Source of the DNA: Coraliomargarita sinensis
GTDB lineage: Bacteria > Verrucomicrobiota > Verrucomicrobiia > Opitutales > Coraliomargaritaceae
DNA: 64,000 bases
Assembly: GCF_003185655.1 (NCBI RefSeq)
Contig: NZ_QHJQ01000003.1
Location: 372,001 to 436,000 of the forward strand
Direction: 5' to 3'
Shown: positions 26,877-36,283 of the stretch, piece by piece
Position numbering within the stretch: position 1 is the first letter of the stretch
How the letters are laid out: every line of letters begins with the position of its first letter
Translations under genes and position numbers: made by a program
Notes under the pieces: generated by a model
The model's input: the letters and a program-made list of their open reading frames with translations, nothing else
Told to the model about the DNA's origin: nothing
The model's database searches: none

Positions 26877-28052
26877 ATGAAAAAAGTCCTCCTTGCCCTT
26901 TCACCGCTCCTGCTCTGCGCAAATATAACCAGCGCGGTGGGCAGCCGTATTGCCTATATTGATGCTTTTGCCACAGCCAGAGGCAATGCTTACACGGCAA
27001 CTGCGGACTCAGCATCCGCAGTTTTTTATAATCCCGCCGGATTAACCCAGTTGGCAGGCACTGAGGTTCAAGGCGGCGTCTATGCCTTTTCAGCAGAACA
27101 TACCTATAAAGTCGGTCCGTTTGAATTCGAAACCGATGATAGCTTCGAACCCTTACCGAGCTTCTTCGCAGCCCATAAATTCGAAGATCAGCCTTTTGCT
27201 ATCGGCTTTGGCAGCTATGCCCCCTTTGCCCTCGGTGTCGACTGGGGTCAGGATGCGCCGTTCTCTGACCTGGGCTATAAATCACAACTCTACTACTTAA
27301 AGTCCCACCTCGTGGTGGCATGGCAGGTCACGGATACACTCTCGATTGGATTTGGGCCCAGCTTTGACTACGGAGATATCGAGTTGCATACGACCGGCCC
27401 TCTGGGCACCTTCGAGGGCGATGACCACACCTTTGGTTTCTCCTTTGGTATCCTCTGGCAGCCGAACGAGCACCACTCCTTCGGCCTGAACTATCAACAC
27501 GCGACCGAACTCGAATTCGACGGAAAGCAGAAGAATTTTTCCATAGGACCGGCCACGACAAGCGGATCAGCCGAGGCCAAGCTGGACTTCCCGGAGTCTA
27601 TCATACTGGGCTATTCATGGCGGCCTAACGAAAAATGGAATATTGAATTCAACATCGACTGGACAAACTGGGATAAGGTCGACGACCTGGTCATCTCCAA
27701 TGATTTCTTCAGTGCAGCCGTTCCGCTGAACTGGGAATCCGCTTTTTTCTATGAACTCGGAGCCACCCGATTCTTTGAGGGTGGCTGGCATGCCAGCGCC
27801 GGTATCACCTACACGGAAAATGCCATTCCCAGCGAAGAGTTCTCGCCCTTGGTGCCAGATGCCAACCGAACCTTCCTGAACTTCGGTATCGGTCGCGACT
27901 ACGAAAATCTGTCTTGGCAGGTAACTTACCAGTTCAGCGTGGATACCGAACGACAACTTTCTTCACAGCCGGGCGATCCTTCTTTTCCGATTAACGGCGA
28001 GTATGACCTGGAAAGCCAGTCCATCGCGGCCTCGCTGAGTTACCGCTTTTAG
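26877..28052 (+). CDS. OmpP1/FadL-family long-chain fatty-acid outer-membrane transporter
   Basis: A 391-residue outer-membrane barrel with a signal peptide (about 1-20) starting at ATG 26877. The mature N-terminus has the family hallmark TADSASAVFYNPAGLTQLAG, which forms the plug in FadL. The rest alternates as beta strands, and the last residues (AASLSYRF) end in phenylalanine for assembly by BAM. FadL proteins admit long-chain fatty acids and, in some bacteria, long-chain acyl signals. It follows the soluble kinase gene by 19 bases and probably shares its transcript, which is unusual for a FadL and fits a locus handling fatty-acyl molecules. It converges on the P450 gene with a gap of four bases. 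Confidence 0.92.
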   Translation: MKKVLLALSPLLLCANITSAVGSRIAYIDAFATARGNAYTATADSASAVFYNPAGLTQLAGTEVQGGVYAFSAEHTYKVGPFEFETDDSFEPLPSFFAAHKFEDQPFAIGFGSYAPFALGVDWGQDAPFSDLGYKSQLYYLKSHLVVAWQVTDTLSIGFGPSFDYGDIELHTTGPLGTFEGDDHTFGFSFGILWQPNEHHSFGLNYQHATELEFDGKQKNFSIGPATTSGSAEAKLDFPESIILGYSWRPNEKWNIEFNIDWTNWDKVDDLVISNDFFSAAVPLNWESAFFYELGATRFFEGGWHASAGITYTENAIPSEEFSPLVPDANRTFLNFGIGRDYENLSWQVTYQFSVDTERQLSSQPGDPSFPINGEYDLESQSIAASLSYRF

Positions 28053-28056
28053 CCGA

Positions 28057-29406
28057 TCAACGCCGGCGTACACGCATCGGCAATGGTGACCGGGGCTTTA
28101 ACGTGACTAGCGGCTCCGGTTTGGCCACGAAGTGGGGATCAACTAGTTCAAACTTCAGCGCTTGAGCCAGAGTTGTCATGATAATACGCGCCTCCAGCAA
28201 GGCGAAGTGCGAACCGATGCAGGAACGCGGGCCAACGCCGAAAGGGAAAAATACAAACTTATCGTCTCCCTCTGCCCCACCCTTAAACCTCTGCGGGTTA
28301 AAGGACTCAGGTTCGTTCCAATACCTTGTATCGTAATTCGCAATCAGTGGACTGATGTGAACCGTATCCCCTCTCCGGATACGCACCCCGCCGAGCGTCA
28401 CATCCTTCGCAGCTTGACGGTAAGTCACATAGATAGGCGGGTGCATGCGTATCGACTCGTAGAAGATATTGTCAAGGCACCCAAGCTCCTTCATCGCTTC
28501 GCCGGTGAACTCGGGCACACTTGATCCAAAAACCGCATCCACTGTCTGATACAATTCCTCCGCAAGCTTCGGCGCCTTCGCCATTTCATAATAGGCCCAG
28601 GAAAGCGCAGTCGCCGTGGTTTCATGACCAGTGATGAAGATGGTAATCGCCTCGGCCCGAACTTGATGCATGGGCATTCGCTTGCCGGTCTCAGGATCAG
28701 TCGACTTAAGCAGCATACCCAATAGGTCGTCACCAGGATCCTCACGTTGCATTCGCTCACGGACCAGTTCCATTACGATCGAGTCCAACGACTTCAAGGC
28801 GTGGCGGAAGCGATTATGCGATGGTGTGGGTATCCAGGTTGGCAGCGGAACGTAACTGAAGTTCCGGTGTTTTAGAAACGCGTTAATTGCATAAATATGC
28901 TCGGCAATTTCGCGGTGCCTTCCGGAAACATCATTACTGAACATGGTTTTGGTAATGATTCGAAGCGCAATTTTCAGCATGGCTTCAAAAGCATCCACCG
29001 TCTGGTTGCTATCGGCAGATTCCAGAAGCTCATCACGAAAGCCAGCAGCTTCCTCGCTCATAGCAGCCACCATCGTGTTCAGATTCTTTCGGGTGAATGA
29101 AGGTTGGATAATACGTCTTTGTTTTTTCCAGAATTCTCCCTCGGCGGTGAGCAACCCGTTTCGGAACACCGCATTCATCCGGCTGTAAATCCCCTTCTTC
29201 ACAAACAGCTCGTGTCGTGTCAGCAAGACATCTTTCACCAGATCGGGATGGTGCAAACCAACCATGCGCCGGTTGACAAAGCGGTAATTCACGATGTCGC
29301 CCAGTGCGCCACAGGTTTCCAGAAAATCAACCGAATCGCGTTGCATGTGCCTGAGAGATCCCCAAACGGGCTCTCCCTTCATACTCGATATGGTATAATC
29401 CCTCAT
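28057..29406 (-). CDS. Cytochrome P450
   Basis: A 449-residue soluble haem monooxygenase. The I-helix oxygen-binding motif is FITGHETTATALSW at about 257-270. The K-helix EXXR is YESIRMHPP. The haem-binding loop is FFPFGVGPRSCIGSHFAL near 388-405 with the cysteine thiolate. The body resembles class-E/CYP102-CYP4-like bacterial P450s, many of which hydroxylate fatty acids, but the substrate cannot be read from sequence. No ferredoxin or reductase is encoded nearby. It converges on FadL and is beside the kinase/acyltransferase locus, so a role in hydroxylating or degrading a fatty-acyl signal is possible. Its own start region has no upstream same-strand partner within 29 bases of pheA. Confidence 0.92.
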   Translation of the reverse strand: MRDYTISSMKGEPVWGSLRHMQRDSVDFLETCGALGDIVNYRFVNRRMVGLHHPDLVKDVLLTRHELFVKKGIYSRMNAVFRNGLLTAEGEFWKKQRRIIQPSFTRKNLNTMVAAMSEEAAGFRDELLESADSNQTVDAFEAMLKIALRIITKTMFSNDVSGRHREIAEHIYAINAFLKHRNFSYVPLPTWIPTPSHNRFRHALKSLDSIVMELVRERMQREDPGDDLLGMLLKSTDPETGKRMPMHQVRAEAITIFITGHETTATALSWAYYEMAKAPKLAEELYQTVDAVFGSSVPEFTGEAMKELGCLDNIFYESIRMHPPIYVTYRQAAKDVTLGGVRIRRGDTVHISPLIANYDTRYWNEPESFNPQRFKGGAEGDDKFVFFPFGVGPRSCIGSHFALLEARIIMTTLAQALKFELVDPHFVAKPEPLVTLKPRSPLPMRVRRR

Positions 29407-29434
29407 TAAGTGAAAACGCTAGATGAACATTACT

Positions 29435-30724
29435 TCAGCGTCCGACATTCGGATAACTCCCAAGCCACTTCACGAACTCACAGTGTTCACCGAGTTCTCT
29501 GAGCGCGTCCTGGACATTCGCATCGTCGTGGTGGCCGATAAAGTCGATAAAGAACAGATAGTCCCAGGCTTTCTTCCGGCTGGGGCGCGACTCGATCTTG
29601 CTGAGGTTGATCCCTCGTGACCCGAAGGGACGGAGGGTTTTTTCCAGAGCCCCGGGCTCGTCTTTTAAAGAGATCACCAGGCTGGTCTTATCCTTGCCGT
29701 TCCCCAGCGGTTTGGCCTGCGTCTTGCCGATCACCAGGAAACGGGTGACATTGTCATCGCGGTCCTGAATGCCCTGCGCTTGAACCGGCACTTCATAATG
29801 CTGGGCGGAAAGCACACTCGCCACTGCGGCAACCCCATCCAGTTCGGATGCCATGCGCACCGCCTCGGCGGTACTGACAACGTCCATCGTCGGTACGCCG
29901 GGCAAATTCGCGTGCAACCACTCGCGGCACTGGCCAAGGGCCTGGTCTTTGGAACGCACCTCCTTGACCTGATTCAGCGGCACGCGCGAAACGAGACAAT
30001 GCTCGATCGGGAGATAAACCTGCGAACAGATATGCAGATCGGAATCGACCAGCATGTCCATGGAGTGAAAAACCGCGCCCTCGGTGGAATTTTCGATCGG
30101 GATCACGCCGTAATCGGCGGCTCCGTTCTCCACCTCGTTAAAGACATCCGGAATCGTCTTCATCGCTCGGTAGTTTAGGCTCACCCCGAAGTTGCGGATG
30201 GCCGCCTGATGCGTGTAGGTCGCCTCCGGTCCGAGGTACGCGATTTCCAACTTCTTTTCCAGAGAGATCGAGCTGGAAATGACCTCGCGGTAAACCGCCT
30301 GCAGCGTCACATCGGTGCTAGGCCCTTCGTTCAGCGAAGCGATCTTGGCCATAACGATGGCCTCGCGGGTCGGATCGTAGTAGTCGGCCCCACGGGCGTG
30401 CTTGATACGCCCGATTTCACCGGCGTGACGCACCCGTTCGTTCAGTAAATTAACAATCTCGTGGTCGAGTTCATCCACCAGCTTAGGATCCGTCTCGACC
30501 GCATTGGGTGCTAGGCCCGCCAGCATGAGCGTGCGGTAAATCGCCCGTAAACTGTCCGCGGTCAGCGGGCCCTGATTGAAGCGGACCACTTTTTCCAGCA
30601 CCTGCTCTTCGCTGTAGCCACCCTCCTTTTGCACACGTTCGTTGAGCAAACTCACGAACCGCGTATCGATTAGGTCGATCGCATCACGGTGACGCTTGAG
30701 TTCTGAGCTGATATCTTCGGCCAT
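29435..30724 (-). CDS. pheA: Bifunctional chorismate mutase/prephenate dehydratase with duplicated mutase-like N-terminus
   Basis: Phenylalanine-synthesis P-protein. The dehydratase region begins at about 160 (IAYLGPEATYTHQAA), includes GVIPIENSTEGAV, and has the catalytic DNVTRFLVIG near 310-320. A C-terminal ACT domain (SLVISLKDEPGALEKTL, KIESRPSRK) senses phenylalanine. The N-terminus is odd: two AroQ-like units occur in tandem. Unit one (about 5-72) has AIDLIDTRFVSLLNERVQ but lacks the GEIGRIK active-site stretch. Unit two (about 80-155) has ELDHEIVNLLNERVRHAGEIGRIK and looks complete. At 429 residues it is some 60 longer than a usual P-protein. It lies six bases after scpB. Confidence 0.93.
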   Translation of the reverse strand: MAEDISSELKRHRDAIDLIDTRFVSLLNERVQKEGGYSEEQVLEKVVRFNQGPLTADSLRAIYRTLMLAGLAPNAVETDPKLVDELDHEIVNLLNERVRHAGEIGRIKHARGADYYDPTREAIVMAKIASLNEGPSTDVTLQAVYREVISSSISLEKKLEIAYLGPEATYTHQAAIRNFGVSLNYRAMKTIPDVFNEVENGAADYGVIPIENSTEGAVFHSMDMLVDSDLHICSQVYLPIEHCLVSRVPLNQVKEVRSKDQALGQCREWLHANLPGVPTMDVVSTAEAVRMASELDGVAAVASVLSAQHYEVPVQAQGIQDRDDNVTRFLVIGKTQAKPLGNGKDKTSLVISLKDEPGALEKTLRPFGSRGINLSKIESRPSRKKAWDYLFFIDFIGHHDDANVQDALRELGEHCEFVKWLGSYPNVGR

Positions 30725-30730
30725 GCCGCT

Positions 30731-31522
30731 CTATTTTTCCTCGGTTTCTGCGATTTGATCGGCCGCATCGCTCTCGGCGTTTTCCTTCTTCCAGTCGATC
30801 TCGGCATAACTCTCATCCAGTGGCAACTCATCCGGCTTCGGTTCTTTGGAAAGCCCGACATCTTCGTCGGAAATTTCTTCAACCGGTTCGTCCGTGTGAC
30901 GCATCCACTCATCGATCTGATTATTGGTCAACACATCCGAGGCAGGAAGCTCATCGAGTTCCTTGATCCCGGTAAATTCGAGGAACTTTTCCGTGGTGCC
31001 ATATTGAATCGGACGACCGGGAAGCTCCGCCCGTCCGGTGACGTGCACGAGCTCGAGCTCGAGCAGTTTGTTGAGTGCACTATCCACGGAAACACCGCGG
31101 ATGGCTTCCATCTCGGCCCGGGTCACAGGCTGGCGGTAGGCGATGATCGACATGGTTTCCAGCGCGGCGGGGCTGAGCTTCATCGGGCGCGGTTCGCCAC
31201 GGAGCAAACGCACGAATTCGGCATACTGGGGCGCCGTCACGATCTGGTAGCCGTTCGGTCCTTCAACGATGCGGTAGGTCTTATCCTCTACTTCGGCGGC
31301 GTCCGTCAGGGCGGTGAGAGCCTCTCGCAATTGTGCCTGTGTCACCAAGCTGGGCACCTCCACTTCGCTGGCATCCTCCTCGGTGGATTCCTTGGCTTCT
31401 TCGGCTGCAGCGGAAGCCTCCTCGTGATAACGGGCGAACAGCTTCACCAGATCTTTCATCGAAATCGGCTCGGCGGTGGAAAGCAAGAGGGCTTCAAGGG
31501 TCTTTTGCAGATTAAATTCCAT
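30731..31522 (-). CDS. scpB: Segregation and condensation protein B
   Basis: Subunit of the Smc-ScpAB condensin complex that organises and segregates the chromosome. The two winged-helix domains are in residues 1-190; the conserved LSPAALETMSIIAYRQPVTRAEMEAIRGVS is at about 119-148 (quoted in part), followed by GRAELPGRPIQYGTTEKFLEFTGI near 168-192. The length of 263 exceeds the usual 180-200 because of an acidic Glu/Asp-rich insert near 35-55 and a Glu/Asp-rich tail from about 205. scpA is not in the window. It is probably co-transcribed with pheA. Confidence 0.92.
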   Translation of the reverse strand: MEFNLQKTLEALLLSTAEPISMKDLVKLFARYHEEASAAAEEAKESTEEDASEVEVPSLVTQAQLREALTALTDAAEVEDKTYRIVEGPNGYQIVTAPQYAEFVRLLRGEPRPMKLSPAALETMSIIAYRQPVTRAEMEAIRGVSVDSALNKLLELELVHVTGRAELPGRPIQYGTTEKFLEFTGIKELDELPASDVLTNNQIDEWMRHTDEPVEEISDEDVGLSKEPKPDELPLDESYAEIDWKKENAESDAADQIAETEEK

Positions 31523-31658
31523 GTATGTCGTCTATAGAATGGGCAAATATCGGGCTTGTAGAGTAAAAAGGGAGTTGTCGAACAATCCGCTATTGATTGG
31601 AATCCACGTTTTTCTGCAACGAGAAAGACCCAGACAAGAAATTAAATTCAAATTAGAC

Positions 31659-33374
31659 ATGTCCAAAGAGAATACACGCCCCCACTCTTCCGTCGTTGTC
31701 GACGGTAACGACCGCGCAGCCGCCCGCTCCATGTTGCGGGCTGTCGGCTTCGAAGATGCCGACTTCCAGAAGCCGCAGGTCGCCGTCGCCGGTTCCCCCA
31801 GCGACCTCACCCCTTGTAACATGCACCTCGGTGACCTCGCGGAGCACGCCTCCAACGGAATCAACAACGCGGGCGGCAAGGCCGTCAATTTCAGCACCAT
31901 CACCGTTTCCGACGGCATCAGCATGGGCACCAAAGGCATGCGCTACAGTCTGGTTTCGCGCGACGTGATCGCCGACTCCATCGAGACGACGACCGCGGCC
32001 GAGGGATTTGACGGGCTCGTCACCATCGGGGGCTGCGATAAAAATATGCCGGGCTGCATGATCGCTATCGCCCGGCTCAATCGCCCGGCGGTCTTTGTCT
32101 ACGGGGGCACCATTCTTCCCGGCTTCCGCCCGAAGGACGAAAAAGAGGAGTGCAATCCGATGGACATCGTTTCGGTTTTCGAGGCGATCGGGAAACACGC
32201 CAAAGGCGAACTGACCGACGAGGAACTCAAGGAAGTTGAGAAATACGCCATCCCCGGCCCCGGCTCCTGCGGCGGAATGTACACCGCAAACACCATGGCC
32301 AGCGCCATCGAGGCGCTGGGTATGAGCCTGCCCGGCAGTTCCGCACAGGCCGCGATCAGCGAGTCCAAGCGCAAGGACTGCGAAATGGCCGGTGCTGCCG
32401 TCGTTAACATGCTGGAAAAGGGAATCAAGCCCCGCGACATCATGACGCGCAAGGCCTTTGAAAACGCCATCATGACCTGCCTGGCCCTCGGTGGTTCGAC
32501 CAACCTCATCCTCCACCTTCTGGCCATCGCCCACTCCGCCGAGGTCGAACTCACTATCGATGATTTCCGTGAGATCGGCCAGCGCATCCCGCTGCTGGCT
32601 GATGTGAAACCTTTCGGGAAGTACAGCATGAATCATCTTATCCGTATCGGTGGCATCCGCCCGATGATGAAGATGCTGCTCGATCGTGGTCTGCTCCATG
32701 GCGATTGCCTGACCGTAACCGGCGAGACCATCGCGGAATCGCTTAAAGACGTGCAGCCCTACGGCACATTCCCCGACGAGCAGGATATCATCCGCCCCTG
32801 GGATAATCCGATCAAGGACAGCACACACCTGCGCATCCTGCGCGGTAATCTCGCCCCCGGAGCGGCGGTCGGCAAGATCACCGGCAAGGAAGGGCTTTAT
32901 TTCAAGGGCACAGCCAAAGTTTACGAAGGCGAGGAAGAAGCGCTTATCGGTATCCTCCGCGGCGATGTGGTGGCCGGCGATGTCGTTGTGATTCGCAATG
33001 AAGGCCCTGTTGGCGGTCCCGGCATGCGCGAGATGCTCTCCCCCACCAGCGCAGTGGCCGGTCGCGGCTTGATCAAGGAAGTCGCCCTTATCACCGACGG
33101 ACGTTTCTCCGGCGGCAGCCACGGTTTTGATGTCGGTCACATCACTCCGGAAGCGGCCTGCGGTGGTCCCATCGGAATCGTCAAGAACGGCGACACCATC
33201 GAGATTGATGCCGAGAAGAACACCATCGACCTCCTGATCGACGAGGCGGAATACAAAGCACGTATGGATGCCTTCAAGCCGACTGGCCCGGGCGAAAAAC
33301 GGGGAGTGCTGGGCAAATACGCCGCCCTTGTTGCCACCGCCTCCGAGGGGGCCGTCACCGATAAAAATCTTTAG
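31659..33374 (+). CDS. ilvD: Dihydroxy-acid dehydratase
   Basis: Fe-S enzyme of valine, isoleucine and CoA-precursor synthesis, converting dihydroxy acids to 2-keto acids; its product ketoisovalerate also feeds pantoate. The three cluster cysteines are visible: Cys53 in TPCNMHLGDLAE, Cys126 in GGCDKNMPGC, and PGPGSCGGMYTANTM near 198-212. The C-terminal GRFSGGSHGFDVGHI is diagnostic. From ATG 31659 it has 571 residues; the frame is open to 31476 but overlaps scpB and is not conserved. It is divergent from scpB, so the promoter lies in the 136 bases between 31523 and 31658. Confidence 0.95.
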   Translation: MSKENTRPHSSVVVDGNDRAAARSMLRAVGFEDADFQKPQVAVAGSPSDLTPCNMHLGDLAEHASNGINNAGGKAVNFSTITVSDGISMGTKGMRYSLVSRDVIADSIETTTAAEGFDGLVTIGGCDKNMPGCMIAIARLNRPAVFVYGGTILPGFRPKDEKEECNPMDIVSVFEAIGKHAKGELTDEELKEVEKYAIPGPGSCGGMYTANTMASAIEALGMSLPGSSAQAAISESKRKDCEMAGAAVVNMLEKGIKPRDIMTRKAFENAIMTCLALGGSTNLILHLLAIAHSAEVELTIDDFREIGQRIPLLADVKPFGKYSMNHLIRIGGIRPMMKMLLDRGLLHGDCLTVTGETIAESLKDVQPYGTFPDEQDIIRPWDNPIKDSTHLRILRGNLAPGAAVGKITGKEGLYFKGTAKVYEGEEEALIGILRGDVVAGDVVVIRNEGPVGGPGMREMLSPTSAVAGRGLIKEVALITDGRFSGGSHGFDVGHITPEAACGGPIGIVKNGDTIEIDAEKNTIDLLIDEAEYKARMDAFKPTGPGEKRGVLGKYAALVATASEGAVTDKNL

Positions 33375-33402
33375 GGAAAGCCTTTAATCCGAGTGAGCAA
33401 AC

Positions 33403-33417
33403 CGGGCGGACCGCCCG
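33403..33417. other. GC palindrome between convergent ilvD and epimerase genes
   Basis: CGGGCGGACCGCCCG is a perfect 7-1-7 inverted repeat 28 bases after the ilvD stop and a few bases before the end of the convergent gene. With no T-run and almost no loop it is not a standard terminator, but its position suggests it may help end one or both transcripts. Confidence 0.35.
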
Positions 33418-33422
33418 ATGCT

Positions 33423-34382
33423 TCACTCCATCAGTTTGATCGCTTCCGCGATTGACTCCCTTGCGGCCGGGGCATCCCCCTTCCCCCCGTAAACGGGAAA
33501 TTCCAAGGTGTAGGGGACTTCGAGTCCCAACTCCTGGTAGATTCTGGGGAAATCCACTTTCTGGCCCTGAAGGTGGAGGGGCCCCCGCATGAGTTTTTCG
33601 TCGGCATAGACCCCTGCAACGTGGGTGTGAATGATATAGTCCTTCGCCTTCTCGATAAAAACGGACATATCCTGGCTGTTGCCGTGACCAAAGGCGTAAT
33701 CCTCCACCCCCAAATGATACCAGTCCAGGGCCAGGCCAAACCATTCGGGTTCTCCCACCTCCTCGACCAAATCGAGACAGACCCAGGGGTTGGTGCCGAA
33801 ATAACCGGGATGCCCCTTCATCGCACCGCCCTCGCCAGCAAAAAAGTTGTCATTGAGGCACTCCAGCACCAATCGAACCTGTTTGCTCTTGGCGTAGGCG
33901 GTTAAGTCGCGGTAGGCCGCAACCAGATTGTCAAACTGCCGGGAAAAACTGAGGTCGACCGCCTTGTTGCCGGTGAAACAGATGACCATGGGTACATCAT
34001 GCTTCGACGCGTGATCGATCGTGTCCTTGAGCGCCTTCGTCACTTGCTCCCTCTCGGCGGGGTTTCCGGGACTCAAGACAAAAGGAGGGAGATCCGGGAT
34101 CTCTTTGACCAGACAGGGCACCGCCACGCCGGCATCCTGAATCGTTTCGACATATTTATGCGGAGGAATGTCGATCGCCATCTCGTGCTCCTTCGCGATC
34201 GCAATCATTTCGTCGAGCGAGAACAGCCCCGCACCACCGTCGTTGCTGAAACACCACCAGGCGAGAGCCGGCCCGGAAAGACCTGTCACCGAGGCTTTTT
34301 TCTCAGCGGCACGAGTCGATCCCGCGGATAAGGTGCACAACAGGCACAGTAATGTCAGGGTTTGAATCAATTTATTCATCAC
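33423..34382 (-). CDS. Secreted sugar phosphate isomerase/epimerase-like TIM barrel
   Basis: A 319-residue xylose-isomerase-like (AP endonuclease 2 fold) TIM barrel. An N-terminal signal peptide of about 25 residues (LIQTLTLLCLLCTLSAGSTRA) sends it to the periplasm, which is unusual for the fold but common in Verrucomicrobiota and Planctomycetes. Candidate metal ligands are Glu in LVLECLND (about 172), Asp/His in LALDWYHLG (about 215-221), His in IIHTHVAG (about 247-251) and Glu in TLEFPVYGG (about 293). The fold suggests ketose isomerisation or epimerisation; the substrate is unknown. It stands alone, converging on ilvD. Confidence 0.8.
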   Translation of the reverse strand: MMNKLIQTLTLLCLLCTLSAGSTRAAEKKASVTGLSGPALAWWCFSNDGGAGLFSLDEMIAIAKEHEMAIDIPPHKYVETIQDAGVAVPCLVKEIPDLPPFVLSPGNPAEREQVTKALKDTIDHASKHDVPMVICFTGNKAVDLSFSRQFDNLVAAYRDLTAYAKSKQVRLVLECLNDNFFAGEGGAMKGHPGYFGTNPWVCLDLVEEVGEPEWFGLALDWYHLGVEDYAFGHGNSQDMSVFIEKAKDYIIHTHVAGVYADEKLMRGPLHLQGQKVDFPRIYQELGLEVPYTLEFPVYGGKGDAPAARESIAEAIKLME

Positions 34383-34690
34383 AGGGGTACTTGATTACGT
34401 TTCAGATAAGCAGAATGTCCGGGCAATTCTTTATATACAAGCAAAGCTTCTGCAACTGAAAGGAATTCGCTTTGGCCAGCTCAGACGCATCTTTAGCGAT
34501 ATAGAAGAAGGGCGTTTAAGCTGGGAATAGGTAATACTCTGTATTGGGCCGCTGATCATTTACGTGCACCGGCCTACACAAAAAGATTTTTTGCAGTTTC
34601 CCCGCCGTGATTGACGCATTCCCCTGCAAATGATCTACCTGCGAAGCTTCTTTACTTCCCTACTTCCTATAGATCATTAATAGAAAGATC
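34383..34690. other. Intergenic region before pgi, no feature recognised
   Basis: About 308 bases between the divergent epimerase and pgi genes. It is richer in A and T than its surroundings and should hold promoters for both. I found no RNA gene, riboswitch or repeat. ATAGATCATTAATAGAAAGATC just before the pgi ATG contains two GATC-centred half repeats but no convincing operator, and no clear Shine-Dalgarno sequence beyond AGAAAGA. Confidence 0.5.
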
Positions 34691-36265
34691 ATGTCCTGGG
34701 AAAAATTCACCAAACACTATCTCACACTGCCAGAGCTCGATTTCGCGCTCGACATCAGCCGCATTGATTTCGGCGACGGCTTTCTGGCCGAAATGGAGCC
34801 CAAGATGCAAGAGGCCTACAAGGCGATGGCGGATCTCGAGGCGGGTGCCATTGCCAACCCGGATGAGAACCGGATGGTCGGCCACTACTGGCTGCGCGAT
34901 GCCTCGCTGGCCCCGGAACCGGAGCTGACCACCGAAATCGAAAAGTGCCTGGCCGATATCAGGCAAATCGCGACCAAGGTCCACTCCGGGGAACTGGCGG
35001 GCGCTAAAGGTAAATTTAAGAACTGTCTCGTCATCGGCATCGGGGGATCGGCACTAGGACCTCAGTTTGTAGCCGACGCTCTCGGTAATCCGGATAGGGA
35101 TAAGATGCAGCTCCACTTCTTCGACAACACCGACCCCGACGGCATCGACCGCACTCTGGCCACACTGGATGGCGAGCTGGGCGAAACCCTCGCCGTGGTC
35201 ATTTCCAAATCCGGCGGCACGCCGGAGACCCGCAACGGCATGCTGGAGGCCCAGGCCGCCTACAAGTCTGCCGGAGTCGATTTCGCCAAACACGCCATCG
35301 CCATTACCGGCGCAGGCTCCAAGCTCGACAAAGTCGCCGAGTCCGAGGGCTGGCTGACCCGGCTCCCCATGTGGGATTGGGTCGGTGGCCGCACCTCCGA
35401 ACTCGCCGCGGTCGGCCTCCTTCCGGCTGCGCTCCAGGGTCTGAAAATCGACCGCATGCTGGCCGGTGCCGCCGCCATGGATGCCGCCACTCGCAGCACG
35501 GAAACAACAAAGAACCCCGCCGCCCTCCTCGCCCTCATGTGGTATTACGCCACCGAGGGCAAAGGTGCCAAGGACATGGTCGTCCTCCCCTACAAGGACC
35601 GCCTCATGCTCTTTTCCAAATACCTCCAGCAACTCGTCATGGAGTCGCTGGGCAAGGAGTTCGACCTCGACGGCAACACCGTCAATCAGGGGATCGCCGT
35701 ATACGGGAACAAGGGCTCGACCGATCAACATGCCTACGTCCAGCAGCTACGGGAAGGGGTGCATAACTTCTTCGTCACCTTCATCGAAGTACTCAAGGAC
35801 CGCGAAGGAGACTCGATCGAAGTCGAAGATGGTATCACAACCGGCGACTTCCTCCAGGGCTTCTACCTCGGCACGCGTGACGCACTCTACGAGAACGGCC
35901 GCCAATCGATCACCATCACGATTTCCGAGGTCACGGCCGAGGCCGTCGGCCAGCTCATCGCGCTCTTCGAGCGTGCGGTCGGCTTCTACGCCTCGTTGGT
36001 CAACATTAACGCCTACCACCAGCCGGGTGTCGAAGCCGGCAAGAAAGCCGCCGCCAGCGTACTCGGGATCGAAAGCAAAATAATCAGCCTCCTGCGTGAA
36101 AAGGCAGGAGAACGCTTGAATACCGTCACAATTGCGCAACACTTGGGCCTTGAGTCGCAAACAGAAATCATTTTTAAACTACTGAATCGTCTTGCTGCAA
36201 ACCAGCGTGGCATCATTGCAGAAGATAAATTTTCCACCCCAGAAACACAGTTTTATTACGAATAA
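34691..36265 (+). CDS. pgi: Glucose-6-phosphate isomerase
   Basis: Interconverts glucose 6-phosphate and fructose 6-phosphate in glycolysis and gluconeogenesis. SIS-domain motifs are clear: [13 protein letters not shown] near 115-127, [15 protein letters not shown] near 172-186 (phosphate binding), [11 protein letters not shown] near 227-237, and [14 protein letters not shown] near 342-355 with the catalytic His. At 524 residues it belongs to the shorter bacterial/cyanobacterial-like subgroup. The coiled-coil gene begins 18 bases later on the same strand and may be co-transcribed. Confidence 0.95.
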   Translation: MSWEKFTKHYLTLPELDFALDISRIDFGDGFLAEMEPKMQEAYKAMADLEAGAIANPDENRMVGHYWLRDASLAPEPELTTEIEKCLADIRQIATKVHSGELAGAKGKFKNCLVIGIGGSALGPQFVADALGNPDRDKMQLHFFDNTDPDGIDRTLATLDGELGETLAVVISKSGGTPETRNGMLEAQAAYKSAGVDFAKHAIAITGAGSKLDKVAESEGWLTRLPMWDWVGGRTSELAAVGLLPAALQGLKIDRMLAGAAAMDAATRSTETTKNPAALLALMWYYATEGKGAKDMVVLPYKDRLMLFSKYLQQLVMESLGKEFDLDGNTVNQGIAVYGNKGSTDQHAYVQQLREGVHNFFVTFIEVLKDREGDSIEVEDGITTGDFLQGFYLGTRDALYENGRQSITITISEVTAEAVGQLIALFERAVGFYASLVNINAYHQPGVEAGKKAAASVLGIESKIISLLREKAGERLNTVTIAQHLGLESQTEIIFKLLNRLAANQRGIIAEDKFSTPETQFYYE

Positions 36266-36283
36266 ATCGCCACTGTCACTCAT

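Noticed and set aside
31653..33140. 495-residue frame opposite ilvD
   Set aside because: A mirror-strand shadow of the ilvD gene, caused by its GC-rich third positions.
34430..34580. Possible remnant of a small DNA-binding protein upstream of pgi
   Set aside because: One frame gives a helix-like run (QLKGIRFGQLRRIFSDIEEG) then a stop. It is too short and has no recognisable motif.
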